Origin: Breviolum minutum Mf 1.05b.01
Taxonomy: Eukaryota; Sar; Dinophyceae; Suessiales; Symbiodiniaceae
Direction: 5' to 3'
Assembly: GCA_000507305.1 (NCBI GenBank)
Contig: DF239234.1
Span: forward strand, 124,001-188,000
DNA length: 64,000 nt
In this document: positions 1 to 10,668 of the stretch, piece by piece
Position numbering within the stretch: the first letter of the stretch is position 1
Layout of the letters: the number at the start of each line of letters is the position of its first letter
The notes under the pieces: model-generated
Seen by the model: the letters and a program-made list of their open reading frames with translations, nothing else
What the model was told of the DNA's origin: nothing
The model's database searches: none
Translations under genes and position numbers: made by a program

Positions 1-48
1 CGTGGAAAACCGAGGAGGGTAGAGAATCGACCACAAATCTACGCTAGG

Positions 49-152
49 GTGGTGGTTTCCAATTTTGATAGGGTTTTCCATCATAAACCATCCATTTTGG
101 GGTACCCCTATTTTTGGAAACCTTGATATGGGTTGGTTCAACCACCAATTAG
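49..152 (+). repeat. Family A introner with family B sequence inside
   Basis: Left edge GGTGGTGGTTTCC and right edge GGTTCAACCACCAATTAG are family A ends. The interior 61-122 is the right half of a palindromic family B element instead of the usual A core. Confidence 0.7.
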
Positions 153-337
153 CAATGTATACACGCACTAAAACCCTAGAGAACCCCCCCCATGGTTCAC
201 CGGTAAGCTGCTCTTTTGTTGGAAATCGCCCAGATTTCTGAACCATCAAGACATATCCAAAAAACGCGGGTCATTTCCCTCAGGAGTCAGACCACCTGCA
301 CCCAAATGGACCAATGAAAAAAAAGGGCCCCTGGTTG

Positions 338-424
338 TTGAGGGTATTTAGTGGATTGTACTACCCAGCTTTGTGGGGATTATTTGATAAGCCATTATAA
401 GGATCCCTACTAAACAACAAGTAT
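338..424. repeat. Family J element
   Basis: Carries the J hallmarks TACCCAGCTTTGTGGGGATT and CCATTATAAGGATCCC. A second, larger J copy follows at 466-665. Confidence 0.6.
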
Positions 425-465
425 AATGGAATGTCATAAGGGTATACTAGGTATCAATCATGTCA

Positions 466-665
466 TAAATATACTGGTGGATTATACTACACCAACAGCC
501 CCTCCGTTTGAAACTATCAAATTTCAGGTCGTGTTCAGGTCTGTTTTTTGGTGGGTTTTTTGGGGGCTAAAATTTCCGACCCTTGGAGGATTCAGGCATA
601 TACTACCCAGCTACGTGGAGATTCTTTCATAAACCATTATAAGGATCCCGTCATTAAACAACCAG
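466..665. repeat. Family J element, long copy
   Basis: Shares TACCCAGCTACGTGGAGATT and CATTATAAGGATCCCGTCAT with other J copies. The 68-codon open frame at 426-632 lies mostly inside it and is not treated as a gene. Confidence 0.55.
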
Positions 666-819
666 GATTTCATGGAAAGTAAGCGTTTTTTTCCCAGCAC
701 CAAATTCCCTGCTATGCGCAGAAGATTTCTTGAGGTTCCAATCAACGACTTGCGCAAGAGGTGGGGGGGAAATTCCTGGAATCAAGAATTGTTGTTTGAT
801 TCTCAAAAAAAAAAAACGT

Positions 820-930
820 GTGTTTGTTTAGTTGGCGATTTTTTACGGATTCTACCACGGTGAATCACCATAAAGCTACCATTGGGAGAATATGTTCTAT
901 TTTTTCAAGCACCAAGCAAGCAAATCTAAG
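820..930. repeat. Family R element
   Basis: R pattern: short pyrimidine run, TCTACCACGGTGAATCACCA, GGGAGAATATGTT, then AAGCAAATCTAAG. No coding content recognised. Confidence 0.55.
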
Positions 931-1127
931 AAAAGATGAACACAAGATGGTTGATGAACAATACACAGCTCACCATTGGGGATGCTTCAAACATGTCGTA
1001 TCTCATGTGTTGTTTCATAAATGATCAGAGATTTCTGGACTCGGCACCGGTTTTTTTTGGCCAGTTTTGTGCCTAGAGAGTAGCTTTCCTGGCGGCAGTC
1101 TTTTTCCAGGATTTACGAAGGCCCGGT

Positions 1128-1382
1128 TTGGTTTCCCAAACACGTGGGGAACTACATTCTGAGCAAAACTCTGGAACTGCTCGTGCCTTCTTTCTATATG
1201 ACACAGAACCGGCGCAAAGAGAAGTTGCCTCTGCCACTTCATGGAAGGCTGGCTATGCTATGTTGATTGGGGCCGATCTGCCGATGTGTCAGGGGCTAAC
1301 CCAGGAACAGGAAGCACTATTTGCAGATCATGAGTTAGAATGTTTCCCAGAGCCTACTGTGGCTTCAGGCGGTGCATGCTGA
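1128..1382 (+). CDS. Candidate exon, unrecognised protein
   Basis: An open frame of 84 codons in a 500-base stretch with no introner. Composition is protein-like (acidic, with LTQEQEALFADHELECF near the end) but no domain is recognised. The start is arbitrary because an upstream splice acceptor is likely. The frame ends at TGA 1380; a different frame just downstream reads LRARLLEQFAQLRV, so an intron or frameshift near 1380 is possible. Confidence 0.4.
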   Translation: MVSQTRGELHSEQNSGTARAFFLYDTEPAQREVASATSWKAGYAMLIGADLPMCQGLTQEQEALFADHELECFPEPTVASGGAC

Positions 1383-1570
1383 CAACAAAACTACGAGCAA
1401 GGCTCTTGGAGCAATTTGCTCAGCTCAGGGTCACTCAACGGATTGCAACTAACTAATCTACATGCAGATATACTCACAGTGCTAAACGATGCTTAACAGT
1501 CCCAGGATGTAGAAAATGCAGGTTCAAGTTGGGTGACAAGAGTCAGGTCCGTAGGTGAACCCAAGGTAGT

Positions 1571-1676
1571 CTTACTTGGCCAATGGCTAAACTTTAAAAT
1601 TTTTGGGATTACCCCTTTTTAGTAGGGAAAATAAGCCCTTCAAACTTTTATTTCAGGCTTCCATTGGCTAAGTGAG
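1571..1676 (+). repeat. Family I introner
   Basis: Ends CTTACTTGGCCAATGG and CCATTGGCTAAGTGAG are inverted repeats. The interior has TTTTATTTCAG before the right arm, a plausible splice acceptor. Confidence 0.75.
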
Positions 1677-1767
1677 TTTAGTTTACACAGTACACGTGTT
1701 TTTTGAATTCCACCAGTTTGGGTTTGGCGAATTGCCCAGATGTGGTAGGTTTTTAATCGATGACTGG

Positions 1768-1861
1768 GTGGTGGTTTCAAACATCTTTTATGTTCAACCC
1801 TACTTGGGGAAATGATCACATTTGACTAATATTTTTCGGATGGGTTGAAACCACCAACTAG
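1768..1861 (+). repeat. Family A introner
   Basis: 94 bp from GTGGTGGTTTCAAAC to GAAACCACCAACTAG, with core CCCTACTTGGGGAAATGATC. The acceptor-like core is mutated to TTTTTCGG. Confidence 0.8.
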
Positions 1862-2180
1862 ATGAGTCATCGCCTACGGGGAATGATCCTCTGCGAAAGT
1901 TGAGTTCTTCAGGTAACCCACACCTCTGGTGACATTCAATGAACTCTGATTCGTTCATGATGGGACCCTGATGTTATGAAATAAACCCTATAGGTAATCG
2001 AAAGGTAGGTTTGGACGCATCTATCCGCGAAAACAATTTTTAGTACACAAGATTCAACTGGGGTTTTTATTATGGCTCAAATTGGAGTTGGTTTTAATCT
2101 GTAAAGGGTAAACTGGGTATCCATTGAGTTTACCCTTTAGCCTAGAGGCCATTCATTGTTGTATCCATTGATTGTATGAC

Positions 2181-2272
2181 TTGCTACTTGGTTTTTATTT
2201 TCAACCCTATTTGGGGAAGATTTCCAATTTGACGAGCATATTTTTCAGGTGGGTGGCTCAACCACCAACCAG
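2181..2272 (+). repeat. Family A introner, degenerate left arm
   Basis: Right arm GGCTCAACCACCAACCAG and internal TATTTTTCAG are clear. The left arm has lost the GTGGTGG motif. Confidence 0.7.
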
Positions 2273-2347
2273 TAAAAGGTTTGCAAGATCCAAAAAACCA
2301 AATGGGTTCGATGGAGATTACCGTGACTTTTCGAGATTTCCCAGGTG

Positions 2348-2446
2348 GGTGTTTCCGAAAATAATGGTATCCCCAAATCATCCATTTTAATAGGGTTTTC
2401 CCTTATAAACCATCCATTTTGGGGTACCCCTATTTTTGGAAACACC
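2348..2446. repeat. Family B palindromic element
   Basis: Inverted ends GGTGTTTCCGAAAATA and TATTTTTGGAAACACC around the conserved centre. Flanked by direct repeats CAGGTG at 2342-2347 and 2447-2452, a good target duplication. Confidence 0.85.
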
Positions 2447-2638
2447 CAGGTGTAAATGGAGGTGAATTCAGCCATCCAAAAACTTCCCTTTGCGAAAAAT
2501 CCCTGGCACTGCCTGGGATGATCGGAAAGGTGAACGAAAACCCCCCTGGTGGGCCTCACTTTTTTTGAAAGCCCCCCAAATGCCAAATTTGGGGGATCAA
2601 CTATGAAAACCGAAACTGGTAGAACATACTGTTGACTC

Positions 2639-2769
2639 GGTGGGTTTGCACCCTTCAAATATTTTTTTATGTTTCACCCCGTTTTTGTAGGGAAAAAAAT
2701 CCAACTTTGACGAACATACCAATTTGCAAGCATATTGTTTCAAATGAGTGGCGAAACACCACAAACCAG
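2639..2769 (+). repeat. Family A introner, divergent long copy
   Basis: Recognised by CTTCAAATATTTTTTTATG, TTTCACCCC and the GGCGAAACACCACAAACCAG right end. Interior extended to about 130 bp. Confidence 0.6.
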
Positions 2770-2791
2770 GAACATGCTGGTTGATGGTTAA

Positions 2792-2947
2792 GAGATCGGA
2801 AACAACCGAGAAAATACCGGAAACAACCTGGTCCACTGCCACTCAACGGAGGCATCAGCCGCGGCCAACGACGCAGCGTCGCAGGATTTTTACCGCTGGA
2901 TTTTTTGCATGCAAGCATGCTACAAACAGCCCTGTTTTTCCACTTAG
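2792..2947 (+). CDS. Candidate exon, unrecognised protein
   Basis: A 51-codon open frame between stops. The middle reads HSTEASAAANDAASQDFYRW, a natural-looking alanine-rich segment followed by a cysteine-containing tail. It lies directly between a family A element and unclassified sequence, as expected for a small exon. No family recognised; real ends need transcript data. Confidence 0.4.
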   Translation, partial: EIGNNRENTGNNLVHCHSTEASAAANDAASQDFYRWIFCMQACYKQPCFST

Positions 2948-3208
2948 GGGATGGCTGAAAGGTGGCAGTCACCAACTGGAAGTTTGCAGTCTGTTGCATC
3001 TAATCTTTCTATCTGAAAAAACAGGGTAATTACTACCATGGATGGTACTGTAGGGATGTCATGAAGTAACTATTGTTTTTTTTCTACTAGGTGTTTTTTG
3101 TCAAAGAATTGTTGGATTTTTCACTCCGAAAACTGTCGGAACTGATTCCCAATTTGACTTGCGCAGATTTTTCATTCATCAATGAGAAAAACAACCAATT
3201 ATCAACTA

Positions 3209-3325
3209 GTGGTTTGGATTGTTGGTTTGGGATTCTGGGGATACCCCGTAACGTAACAATCCCGGAATCATTTTCGGGTATCTAAGAGGAATCCAAACCG
3301 GGGCTGCAAACCACCAATCCCAACC
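3209..3325. repeat. Family M element
   Basis: Inverted ends GTTGGTTTGGGATTC and AAACCACCAATCCCAAC. Relatives at 33449-33556 and 60594-60690. Confidence 0.65.
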
Positions 3326-3327
3326 AC

Positions 3328-3440
3328 TGTAGCTGAAATTGTTTACATAAGGGAAAGTAACTTAGGATGAAAAAACCCAGTGAAACCCATTGATAAGGCG
3401 ATTTATAGGGGCCCATAACTCCTTTTATAGCTGATCTGAC
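3328..3440. repeat. Family N element
   Basis: Contains GGGAAAGTAACTTAGG and AGGGGCCCATAACTCC; near-copy at 33553-33672, where it again follows directly after a family M element. Confidence 0.6.
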
Positions 3441-3930
3441 AAAACTTCGATCTTGACAAGCCCTTTCATGTGTTTTTTTTTCCCGAAGACCTTGGATCGT
3501 CTACCCTGTGTAAAAACACATAAGCATTCGTTGTGAGAAGTCCTATAGGAAGTGTAATATAGCTTTCCTACTACAATGCATAAATTCCTTCGGGGATTTG
3601 GGGGGGCAGATTCTCCAAAATCGTGTGGTTCATCAATCCTCCCAAAAAATGACCATATGTTGGATATGGTTGGGTTGGATCAATATCCTGAAAGGACATG
3701 ATTCAAATTGGCTCGGTTTTCCACATCCCAATGTATCCATACCTGTGGCACTCCGCCTGGTGGAGACATTTTTGGGTTTGACAGCCTCAACGGGTTTTCA
3801 TGGTTTGGTTGTTGTGCAAGATATGGTGAGTCTTTCTAGAATCATTTGAAATATATTGGTGAAACATGATCCAGGTCCATTATTTTGGAGAGAATATGAA
3901 TCAATCTTCAAGGTGTCGAACATGTGTTGA

Positions 3931-4098
3931 TGGTAGTGCATCAGGTGTACTGCCCAAGATCGTCTGATTTTTGCACATGTTTGCTTGCGTTGAAATGGGG
4001 AAGTCGATCTTCCATTTTTGTTCCCAGAGTTTTATGCTCAACAGATCCTCAGAATTATGTTGCACCTTTGTTGGGTTGTGTCCCCCTTCCCTGAGATA
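3931..4098 (+). CDS. Weak exon candidate
   Basis: A 55-codon open frame in a stretch free of recognisable introners, ending with RVLCSTDPQNYVAPLLGC. Composition is plausible, but TCTTCCATTTTTGTTCCC within it recurs near 8945, so part may be repeat. No family recognised. Confidence 0.25.
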
Positions 4099-4257
4099 GT
4101 CACCACCAGGATGTTTACATTATTTAGTAAGGCGATCCGGAACTAAACCTTCATGTGCGACTACTACTGCAAGGTGGCGGCCCTAGCAGTTACAAATGGA
4201 GTTGTAACGCTCATAAATGGCTAACTGGGGTGACATCACCCTACAAATATAGGGGTC

Positions 4258-4378
4258 CTACTGTTGATGGTTCAGAAATCCGGCTAACCAGTTACATATG
4301 GATAAATATCCCATTATTTTACAAGGTTTTAGCACCATCCAAACGGGGTTGTTTGAGATTTCAGAACCATCAACAGAT
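4258..4378. repeat. Family G element
   Basis: Ends CTGTTGATGGTTCAGAAATC and GATTTCAGAACCATCAACAG are near-perfect inverted repeats. Confidence 0.75.
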
Positions 4379-4523
4379 ATGACTCCATTTTTTCCACGTG
4401 GTTTCACAAGGCCCCACCTTGTTGGGAAACATTCCGCCGCTAGGAACTCTTGCGAAACAGCGAGCAGCTGATTCGGCAGAAGGTGGAGTTTTGTGGAAAG
4501 TGAGTTGAACCTCAACCAGCTTA

Positions 4524-4627
4524 CTCCCCCGAAAACTAACATGGAACCTGAAAATGAGCCCCTGGAAGAGGAGATTCCTATTAAAAACCATCATTTTTAG
4601 GTTCCATGTTAGTTTTCGGAGGTGTAT
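4524..4627. repeat. Family E element
   Basis: Inverted ends CCCCCGAAAACTAACATGG and CCATGTTAGTTTTCGGAGG around an internal CCATCATTTTTAG. Confidence 0.75.
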
Positions 4628-4754
4628 CTAGGTTAACAACATCCATAGTCTGCCGTTGAAGGAGGAAAAAAAATCTACAGCAAAGGTGTCATGAACATGA
4701 CAAAAAAGTGGTGTCTGATCATGAGAAACCAATGGATTTTTCATCATTAGGAAA

Positions 4755-4855
4755 CAGGGGTCATCAATGGGAACCCCCGGACCCATTTAGGGGGGGGTAT
4801 CAAAGTTGATGTCAATGTTGCCGGTAATTTTGAAGGAGTTCCTTTAGTATGACAC
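4755..4855. repeat. Family K element, left half
   Basis: Starts ACAGGGGTCATCAATGGG and contains GCCGGTAATTTTGAAGGAG like other K copies. The right ATGACCCCTG arm is missing. Confidence 0.5.
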
Positions 4856-5123
4856 TGATATAGTCAGTGTGTAGATATATCTTCAATAAATTGACTCTAG
4901 TTCAATTGGCTGGCCTTGCAAGAATCAACGGCCTTACCAACAAAACAAGTTAAGTTGACTTTTACAGATTTCTTTAGGCACTTTTACCCCCCAAACATGG
5001 CTCCAGTTTCAACCTTAAGCGTCTAAGTGAGTGATCCAATCCGGCGCCAGGATGCAGAAGTTCAAGCGCTACAGAGGCGAGAGGGAAGGGGTGATTTTTA
5101 TCATCCAAAAGGAACCACCATTT

Positions 5124-5222
5124 GGCTGTTTCCGAAGATAGGGATACCCCTAAATCATCCATTTTAATAGGGTTTTCCATGATAAACCATCCATTTTGGG
5201 GTCCCACTATTTTTGGAAACAC
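5124..5222. repeat. Family B palindromic element
   Basis: Flanked by direct repeats CCATTT at 5118-5123 and 5223-5228. The interior carries the standard CCATTTTAATAGGGTTTTCC centre. Confidence 0.8.
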
Positions 5223-5425
5223 CCATTTTTTAATGGTGCTTGACTTCCAGGGTTTACATCATTATAGTTGTAATCTAGGCTACTGTTTTTTTTCAATATT
5301 TTTTGAGTTTCACCCGGGATGTTTGGTAAAGATCCACTCATAGTGCTCAACTTCAAGTTCTGAAAAACAAACCCAGATAGGTTTGCTGAGACAGACAAAA
5401 ATATCCCAAAAATGATCGGTAGAAG

Positions 5426-5605
5426 ATGTGTGTTTCGCTTATTTTTTGGAGAGGTCCCGCCTCCGGATTCGGCTTGCCATATCTTAGCCAAAATTTCGGG
5501 GTGCGGCTCAGATTTTTGCATCGCCTTTTTCATGCCTTTTTCATGAGGCAAAACAAAGAATTGCAAGAAGAATTGCACGAAAAGGAGTCTCTTGCACGCA
5601 GCTGA
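5426..5605 (+). CDS. Candidate exon, helical/coiled segment
   Basis: A 59-codon open frame whose end, MRQNKELQEELHEKESLARS, is a charged amphipathic helix typical of coiled coils. The preceding part is aromatic and basic. The opposite strand has a longer open frame (5207-5623), but its composition is poorer and every better-supported exon in the window is on +. No family recognised. Confidence 0.4.
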   Translation: MCVSLIFWRGPASGFGLPYLSQNFGVRLRFLHRLFHAFFMRQNKELQEELHEKESLARS

Positions 5606-5744
5606 GCAGTGATCAAAATCCACGTTGGTTGGGTTAAAGAGGGGATTATACTACCCAGTTATGTAGGGGTTCTAGTAATTCATTATAGGTTATAAGTTAT
5701 AAGCCATTATGGGGTTGCACACAGCCTTGGATTTGCTTTTAGTT

Positions 5745-5850
5745 GGTGCTTTTGAAAGGATTCGAAACCGTAGGATTCATCACCATGAACTTCACCACCG
5801 TGTGGGGAACTTCTTTGTGATTTTTGTCCAACCACCCAAGAGGCAAATCT
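5745..5850. repeat. Family R element
   Basis: TTCATCACCATGAACTTCAC, GTGTGGGGAACTTC and AGAGGCAAATCTAGG match the R pattern. Confidence 0.5.
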
Positions 5851-6101
5851 AGGAATTTAAAAGTTGACAAGGGTTGGGAAGGAATGGGAAGTGAAATTGC
5901 CTTCCCTATAGCTAACAGTCAAAGACCCTGAAGAATAGGCTGTATCCCCACAGGGGAAATTTCATCTTCCAGTCCCACCAATATGCAGGTTTTCTAACAT
6001 GTAAGGGTTACTAGGTACGGAGGTTTCAAACATACATCTTTATATGTTTACCCTGCTTGAAAGGGATCCAATGTGACTTGCACATGCCTAGGTTACCCTT
6101 G

Positions 6102-6286
6102 AGTAAATTCCAGTAATTAACATCTCCCACCCAGACGACATCTTCAAAAGATTTCTCGTTTTGCTCATGGACCTCAGAGATGCTATCAAGACGCAAGTTG
6201 TTCAAAACGCCTAGAGCACCAGTTGAGAGGGTACAAAAGAGACTGCAAAGCAACGACTTGTATCTACCATTCTCCCCATAATCAAC
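6102..6286 (+). CDS. Candidate exon, frame uncertain
   Basis: Two overlapping + frames look protein-like. One reads HPDDIFKRFLVLLMDLRDAI and stops near 6211. The other reads RRKLFKTPRAPVERVQKRLQ and stops near 6285. The region has no introner and sits between such elements. It may be one exon with a frameshift or two exons in different phases. Unrecognised. Confidence 0.35.
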
Positions 6287-6449
6287 CAGTTCAGTGGAAA
6301 AACGCCCCTTGCCTTGCTACTAAAGTTCGACCGTTTTGGAGTCGTTGGAGCAGAAAGAGAATCTTACTTGACGTCGTGGCTCAAGATTATAACTATGGGC
6401 TCCATAGCTCCATTTTAAAAGGGTCAAAAAAAAACAGTGAAACCAATTG

Positions 6450-6547
6450 GATGTTTCCGAAAACAATGGTACCCCCAAATCATCCATTTTAATAGGCTTT
6501 TGCTTTATAAACCATCCATTTTGGGATATCCGTATTTTTGGAAACAC
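6450..6547. repeat. Family B palindromic element
   Basis: Direct repeats CCAATTG at 6443-6449 and 6548-6554 flank it. Confidence 0.82.
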
Positions 6548-6669
6548 CCAATTGAGCTCAATTTATTTTCAGCCATTTATGTGGGTTATATAGTCATTAT
6601 AACATTTGTAACCATCGCAGGGGCCCGCTTTGTATGGGGTTTCTCAGCCAAGATTTCTGAGGTTAGCTC

Positions 6670-6843
6670 ATGCTCACACAGGACGAGAAGCAACGCGTTT
6701 GTCGCAAGAGAATGTCTGACCGGCACGCTTTTTTTCGAAATGTGATCCTCCGAACCACCGGGAGGAAAGGGGTTTTGTTGCATAGATCTATTCAAAACTG
6801 GGCTGTGCTGATCGTGATGAGCATCCATGAACGGCATGGATGA
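6670..6843 (+). CDS. Candidate exon, basic helical protein
   Basis: A 57-codon open frame starting MLTQDEKQRVCRKRMSDRH and continuing with basic and then hydrophobic residues to a TGA at 6841. A possible splice acceptor TTAG lies just upstream at 6663-6666. It is followed 24 bases later by a family A element. No family recognised. Confidence 0.42.
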   Translation: MLTQDEKQRVCRKRMSDRHAFFRNVILRTTGRKGVLLHRSIQNWAVLIVMSIHERHG

Positions 6844-6867
6844 CCATTGTTCCTACTATATAACTAG

Positions 6868-6961
6868 GTGGTGGTTTTAAAGATTTTTTATTTTCACCCC
6901 TACCTGGGGAAGATTCCCGTTTTGACTAATATTTTTCAAACAGGTTGAAACCACCAACTAG
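6868..6961 (+). repeat. Family A introner, near-consensus
   Basis: 94 bp with AG|GTGGTGG at the left and CCACCAACTAG| at the right. The core CACCCCTACCTGGGGAAGAT is intact. Confidence 0.85.
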
Positions 6962-7070
6962 ATAAATGACGAGCAGTTCGGGTCGCAAACTGGTGTTTTT
7001 TTGTTCACCGACCAGGGTTTTTTCAGGTCAGGAAGTTGGAAGGTGTTTTTTTTCTTTAAGAACTTAATCT

Positions 7071-7177
7071 GGTTGGTTGGCAATTCAAATATTTGTTATT
7101 GTTCATCACTACTTGGGGAAATGATCCAATTTGACGGTGGTATATTTTTTTCAAATGGGTTGAAACCACTAACTATA
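7071..7177 (+). repeat. Family A introner
   Basis: GGTTGGTTGGCAATTC left arm, GGGTTGAAACCACTAACTA right arm, full core. Confidence 0.75.
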
Positions 7178-7483
7178 GCTATAGAGAATTGACCAAAGAT
7201 TGTTTTTTAGCGTCTTGAAATTTCTTCAGATCAAAAAAGATATCCAGAGGTGGGTTGACTGAGTAGTGGTGCCTTGCGGCTGACGAGTGAGTACTAACAT
7301 TCAACTTTTATTTCATTCTTCCACATGGCTTAGTGAAATGAAGACGTGGATAACTGTGAATGCCCACCATCTATACATAATTATATATTTGAATCCCTGA
7401 AGAACTACCCATACGAATCTAGCATGAATTCGTTTAATTCCAGTGAAGTTCGACACCTTAAAAACCAACTGTCATGTAAGAAG

Positions 7484-7571
7484 TTGTGGTTTTGAACAAT
7501 GTGCTATTTTTTCCTCGAGCCCCGCAAAGATGATCCAATTTGACTATTTTTCAAATGGGTTGAAACCACTT
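7484..7571 (+). repeat. Family A introner, degenerate
   Basis: GTTGTGGTTTTGAAC left arm and GGGTTGAAACCACTTGG right arm; core shortened. Confidence 0.6.
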
Positions 7572-7918
7572 GGTGGCTCATGGAAGTTAGTGTCTAGTTA
7601 CTAAGTTGGTTTATAAAAATGATTAACCCCTTGTAAGTTGGTTTATAAGTCCCCTAAAAGGGGTTGTAACCCAACGTGCTAAATACCCTAAGGATCAGCT
7701 GGGACCCTTCAATGGAAGGGTTTGAACCTGTGTAGCAGGTGTGTATAGGTTCTCAAAATAACCAGTTTTGAGGGGTCAGGATACTTAGGGTAGTTGTGAA
7801 TTTGCACGAGCCACCAAGTACTAGGCAAAACTTAGGTCCCAAACGGGCAACGAAACTTTCCATGAGCCCGCAAGCCCACCCAGTTCCCTATGAAGTCGTT
7901 GATTTGAGGATTTTGAAT

Positions 7919-7985
7919 CTGCCAGGGGAGGTTGAAGACTGAGCTAGAGAAGATGCGCGAACAGATCTCCTGCCATGTGTTTTTT
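7919..7985 (+). CDS. Short exon candidate (helical)
   Basis: Reads GRLKTELEKMREQISCH, a charged heptad-like helix, inside an otherwise unassigned stretch (7575-8420). Too short for certainty; a second frame (YEVVDLRILNLPGEVED) overlaps its 5' part. Confidence 0.28.
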
Positions 7986-8813
7986 TTGTGGAGATCTAAA
8001 ATAAATGGATGGAAGTGGTGAAAGATGTGAAAGTTTCCCCATGTTTCGATGGAAATGATTTATAGTCTTCCAGGTGTCATAGGAGTTCGTTTACAGCTGA
8101 AGTCCAAAAGCCAAGCAGTTTTAAATGCATGGAAATGGTGAAACACCCCATGTGTTACTCCATTTTTCATGTAAAAATGTGAAACAACCATTTTAATCTG
8201 GTTGTTTAGAGTTCTAGGTAGGAGCCATCCTTGCAGGAAGAGTCATGATGCTCATTCCATGCCGTTCTTTTTTCATTGAATATAATACGCTCCTTGAAAC
8301 TAAGAGCGAGTTTGCACCTGAAACTTGATGCTTAAAAGACTCTCCTTTTCCTGATGCCATTTTTTCAGGTTTCCGAAATGGCTGTTAGTTTCCGGGAGGG
8401 TATATATTTCAATGAGAATCATGCAATTTGGGGACCCCAAATGGGAAGCCAAGAACTTTGGATAAAAACATTCATAAATTCATTGGATTCGTTTTTGTTA
8501 GTGATTTTTTTGTGCGGATTCAATTCACCATGAGATTCGATTCACCCATGAATTTTTCACCAAAAATTTTGGGGGACAAAATATGTGGATGTGTGGTTTT
8601 TTTTCCAGGCATGGTACACCCGCGTCGAAAATTTTGACCACATCCGAGGTCACCTTTCAAAAGGTAGTTTATCCGGGAATCCGCCAACCTAAAATGGCCT
8701 TAATAATTCAGGTTAAGGGATTTATACTAAATTGCCCAGAATTTTTACATATGGACTTGTAGTAAGTTCCCAAGGCCTGTAAGTGCATGACCCCCCCACC
8801 CTTGCAGATCTGG

Positions 8814-8920
8814 GTGGTGGTTTCAACTCGTTGTCATTTTTACCCCGATTATGGAGGAGATCATCCAATGTGACTTGTACATATTTTTTCAGGGTGGGGG
8901 AGAGAAAAACCACCAACTAG
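8814..8920 (+). repeat. Family A introner
   Basis: GTGGTGGTTTCAAC to AAAACCACCAACTAG, with TTTTTTCAGGGTGG at the internal acceptor-like site. Confidence 0.8.
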
Positions 8921-9679
8921 TTTGGGATGAATCGAAGATCCAATCTTCCATTTTTGTTCCCCAAATGTTGATGACTTTTTTCTTTTCCCATTGGAGGATG
9001 AGCAAACCTTTGATACTTTCTGATGGATGCACAGCTGCCAGGTTGAGACACGCTGAAGCCTTGATGGTGACCGGGTTTCCTCAACTTTGGCGGGAGATGA
9101 CAAGGGGGGTCGTTAAATTACAAATTTGGGAAGATAGCTCAGCACTCATGAAATGGGACATTTTGGAGGAATCAAAGTTGATGAAATGTTGCTGGTAATT
9201 TTGAGGGATTTGTTCATAGTACAAGAACTTGGGGTTGGTAAAAAAAATCCCTGCAGGAAGGAGGTGTTTAATCTGGGGGGAGTTTTGGTTTCCATAGTAA
9301 CAGCACCTTTTTGGGGGAGATGAAGTCATTTGAAATGTTTGCCCTTGCACATGGGCCAACCCCCGAAAAGGAAGCTTCATCTTCGAACCCCTCCATTTTC
9401 AGGTGCAAACTCGGTTGTTAGTTTCAGGCATGGTAAGAAACAGCCAGATATGTGGATGATAGTTTGTGAGATGCTACCCCTCGAGGATGCCATCGTGGCA
9501 AAATCTAGGTTGGTATCCTAAAACTGGCCTAAAAATGTGATTTGACATCCTGGTGACTGATTTGGAAGAGGGTGTTTGGAGGACTTCGGCAAGACAGCAA
9601 ATCTATCATAGCTGTCATAGCACATAATGGCAGAAGATTTTGAAGATTCATTTCCTGTGCAACATTGTTTTTGCTATCG

Positions 9680-9945
9680 TTTCGAGGCCACTACCCTAAT
9701 TTGTCATATGTGCCAGAGGGACACGCCCCAAAAGCCTATAGAAAGTGGGTGATAGTTTCTTGCTCTGCAATCATGATGGCTTTGGGATTTCTTGCTCAGT
9801 TTTTGTTGCAATCTTCAGTGTTTATCGGATATGATTCTGGTGTGATATTATACGCATATGTGTTGTTTATTCAACAAGGATTCTTATATAAACCTCTTTT
9901 TTTCTCAACATGTATTAAAGGATCATTGGATTCTGGGCAAATTAT
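9680..9945 (+). CDS. Candidate exon of a membrane protein
   Basis: Open frame (9665-10012) with a basic lead-in AYRKWV followed by two hydrophobic stretches (roughly 9750-9830 and 9840-9910; VIVSCSAIMMALGFLAQFLL, then YAYVLFIQQGFLY), consistent with two membrane helices. The last part from about 9950 is repeat-like (compare 8641-8750), so the true exon probably ends before it. No family recognised. Confidence 0.42.
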
Positions 9946-10222
9946 AGCGCCCTCAGCCGAGGTCACCCCAATTGGTGGTTTAGTCAAGGGAATCCCCCTC
10001 CAAATCCTCTGAGTTTCAGGTTTAGGAATTAGAGTAATTTGCCCATCTTATTAGGGATCATTGGATGGTGGTTTTAAAAAACAATCCTTTGAATTTTACA
10101 GGGGGCTTACAAGTCTTCCGGGTTGCGTTCGGGGAGTCCCTGAGGCATCACCTCCCGAAGCGAGTGCCGATCCTAGTGGTGGCTTGACATGCTGAGTTCT
10201 TTTGGCTGTGGCGCAAAAACTA

Positions 10223-10326
10223 CATACTTGCCCAATGGCAAAACTTTAAACTTTTTGGGATTACATATTTAGTAGGGAAAATAAGCCGTTCAAACTTTTA
10301 TTTCAGGGTTCCATTGGCTAAGTGAG
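10223..10326 (+). repeat. Family I introner
   Basis: ACTTGCCCAATGG and CCATTGGCTAAGTGAG ends; TTTTATTTCAGGG internal acceptor-like site. Confidence 0.75.
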
Positions 10327-10327
10327 A

Positions 10328-10428
10328 CTAGGCCATTTTTGGAAGGGATGTTTAACAACCCGATCCTTAGGGGAATTACCATCACCATGGTTATTAACCA
10401 CATACAAGTCCTGGGATGATCCTCCATG
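10328..10428. repeat. Family H element, right half
   Basis: CCATGGTTATTAACCAC and TGGGATGATCCTCC match the right arm of H; abuts the family I copy. Confidence 0.55.
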
Positions 10429-10458
10429 TGCCTGGCATCAACAGTGGGAAAACTATAG

Positions 10459-10554
10459 GTGGTGGCAACTCAAATATTTTTTGTTTTCACCCCTACTTGG
10501 GGAAGACTTCCAATTTGGCTGATAGTTTTCAAGGGGCTTGAAAGCACCAACTAG
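10459..10554 (+). repeat. Family A introner
   Basis: GTGGTGGCAACTCAAAT variant left arm, GCTTGAAAGCACCAACTAG right arm. Confidence 0.8.
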
Positions 10555-10668
10555 AAAAGTTAGAAATGATGAATTTACGAAAGGAAGATGTATGTCATTT
10601 TTGGAAATGGTATGAGGTACATTCATAAATGATAATTGAAAGATAGACGTTTTTTCAGAATGGTCTAG

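Noticed and set aside
2245..2658. 137-codon minus-strand frame
   Set aside because: Lies across family A and B elements; the palindromic repeats create open frames on both strands.
3156..3190. Short protein-like frame with CADFSFINEKN
   Set aside because: The bases resemble a degraded family A core (CCCAATTTGACTTGCGCAG, then TTTTTCA), so the frame is probably repeat.
5207..5623. 138-codon minus-strand frame
   Set aside because: Overlaps a family B end, and the + frame 5426-5605 looks more like protein.
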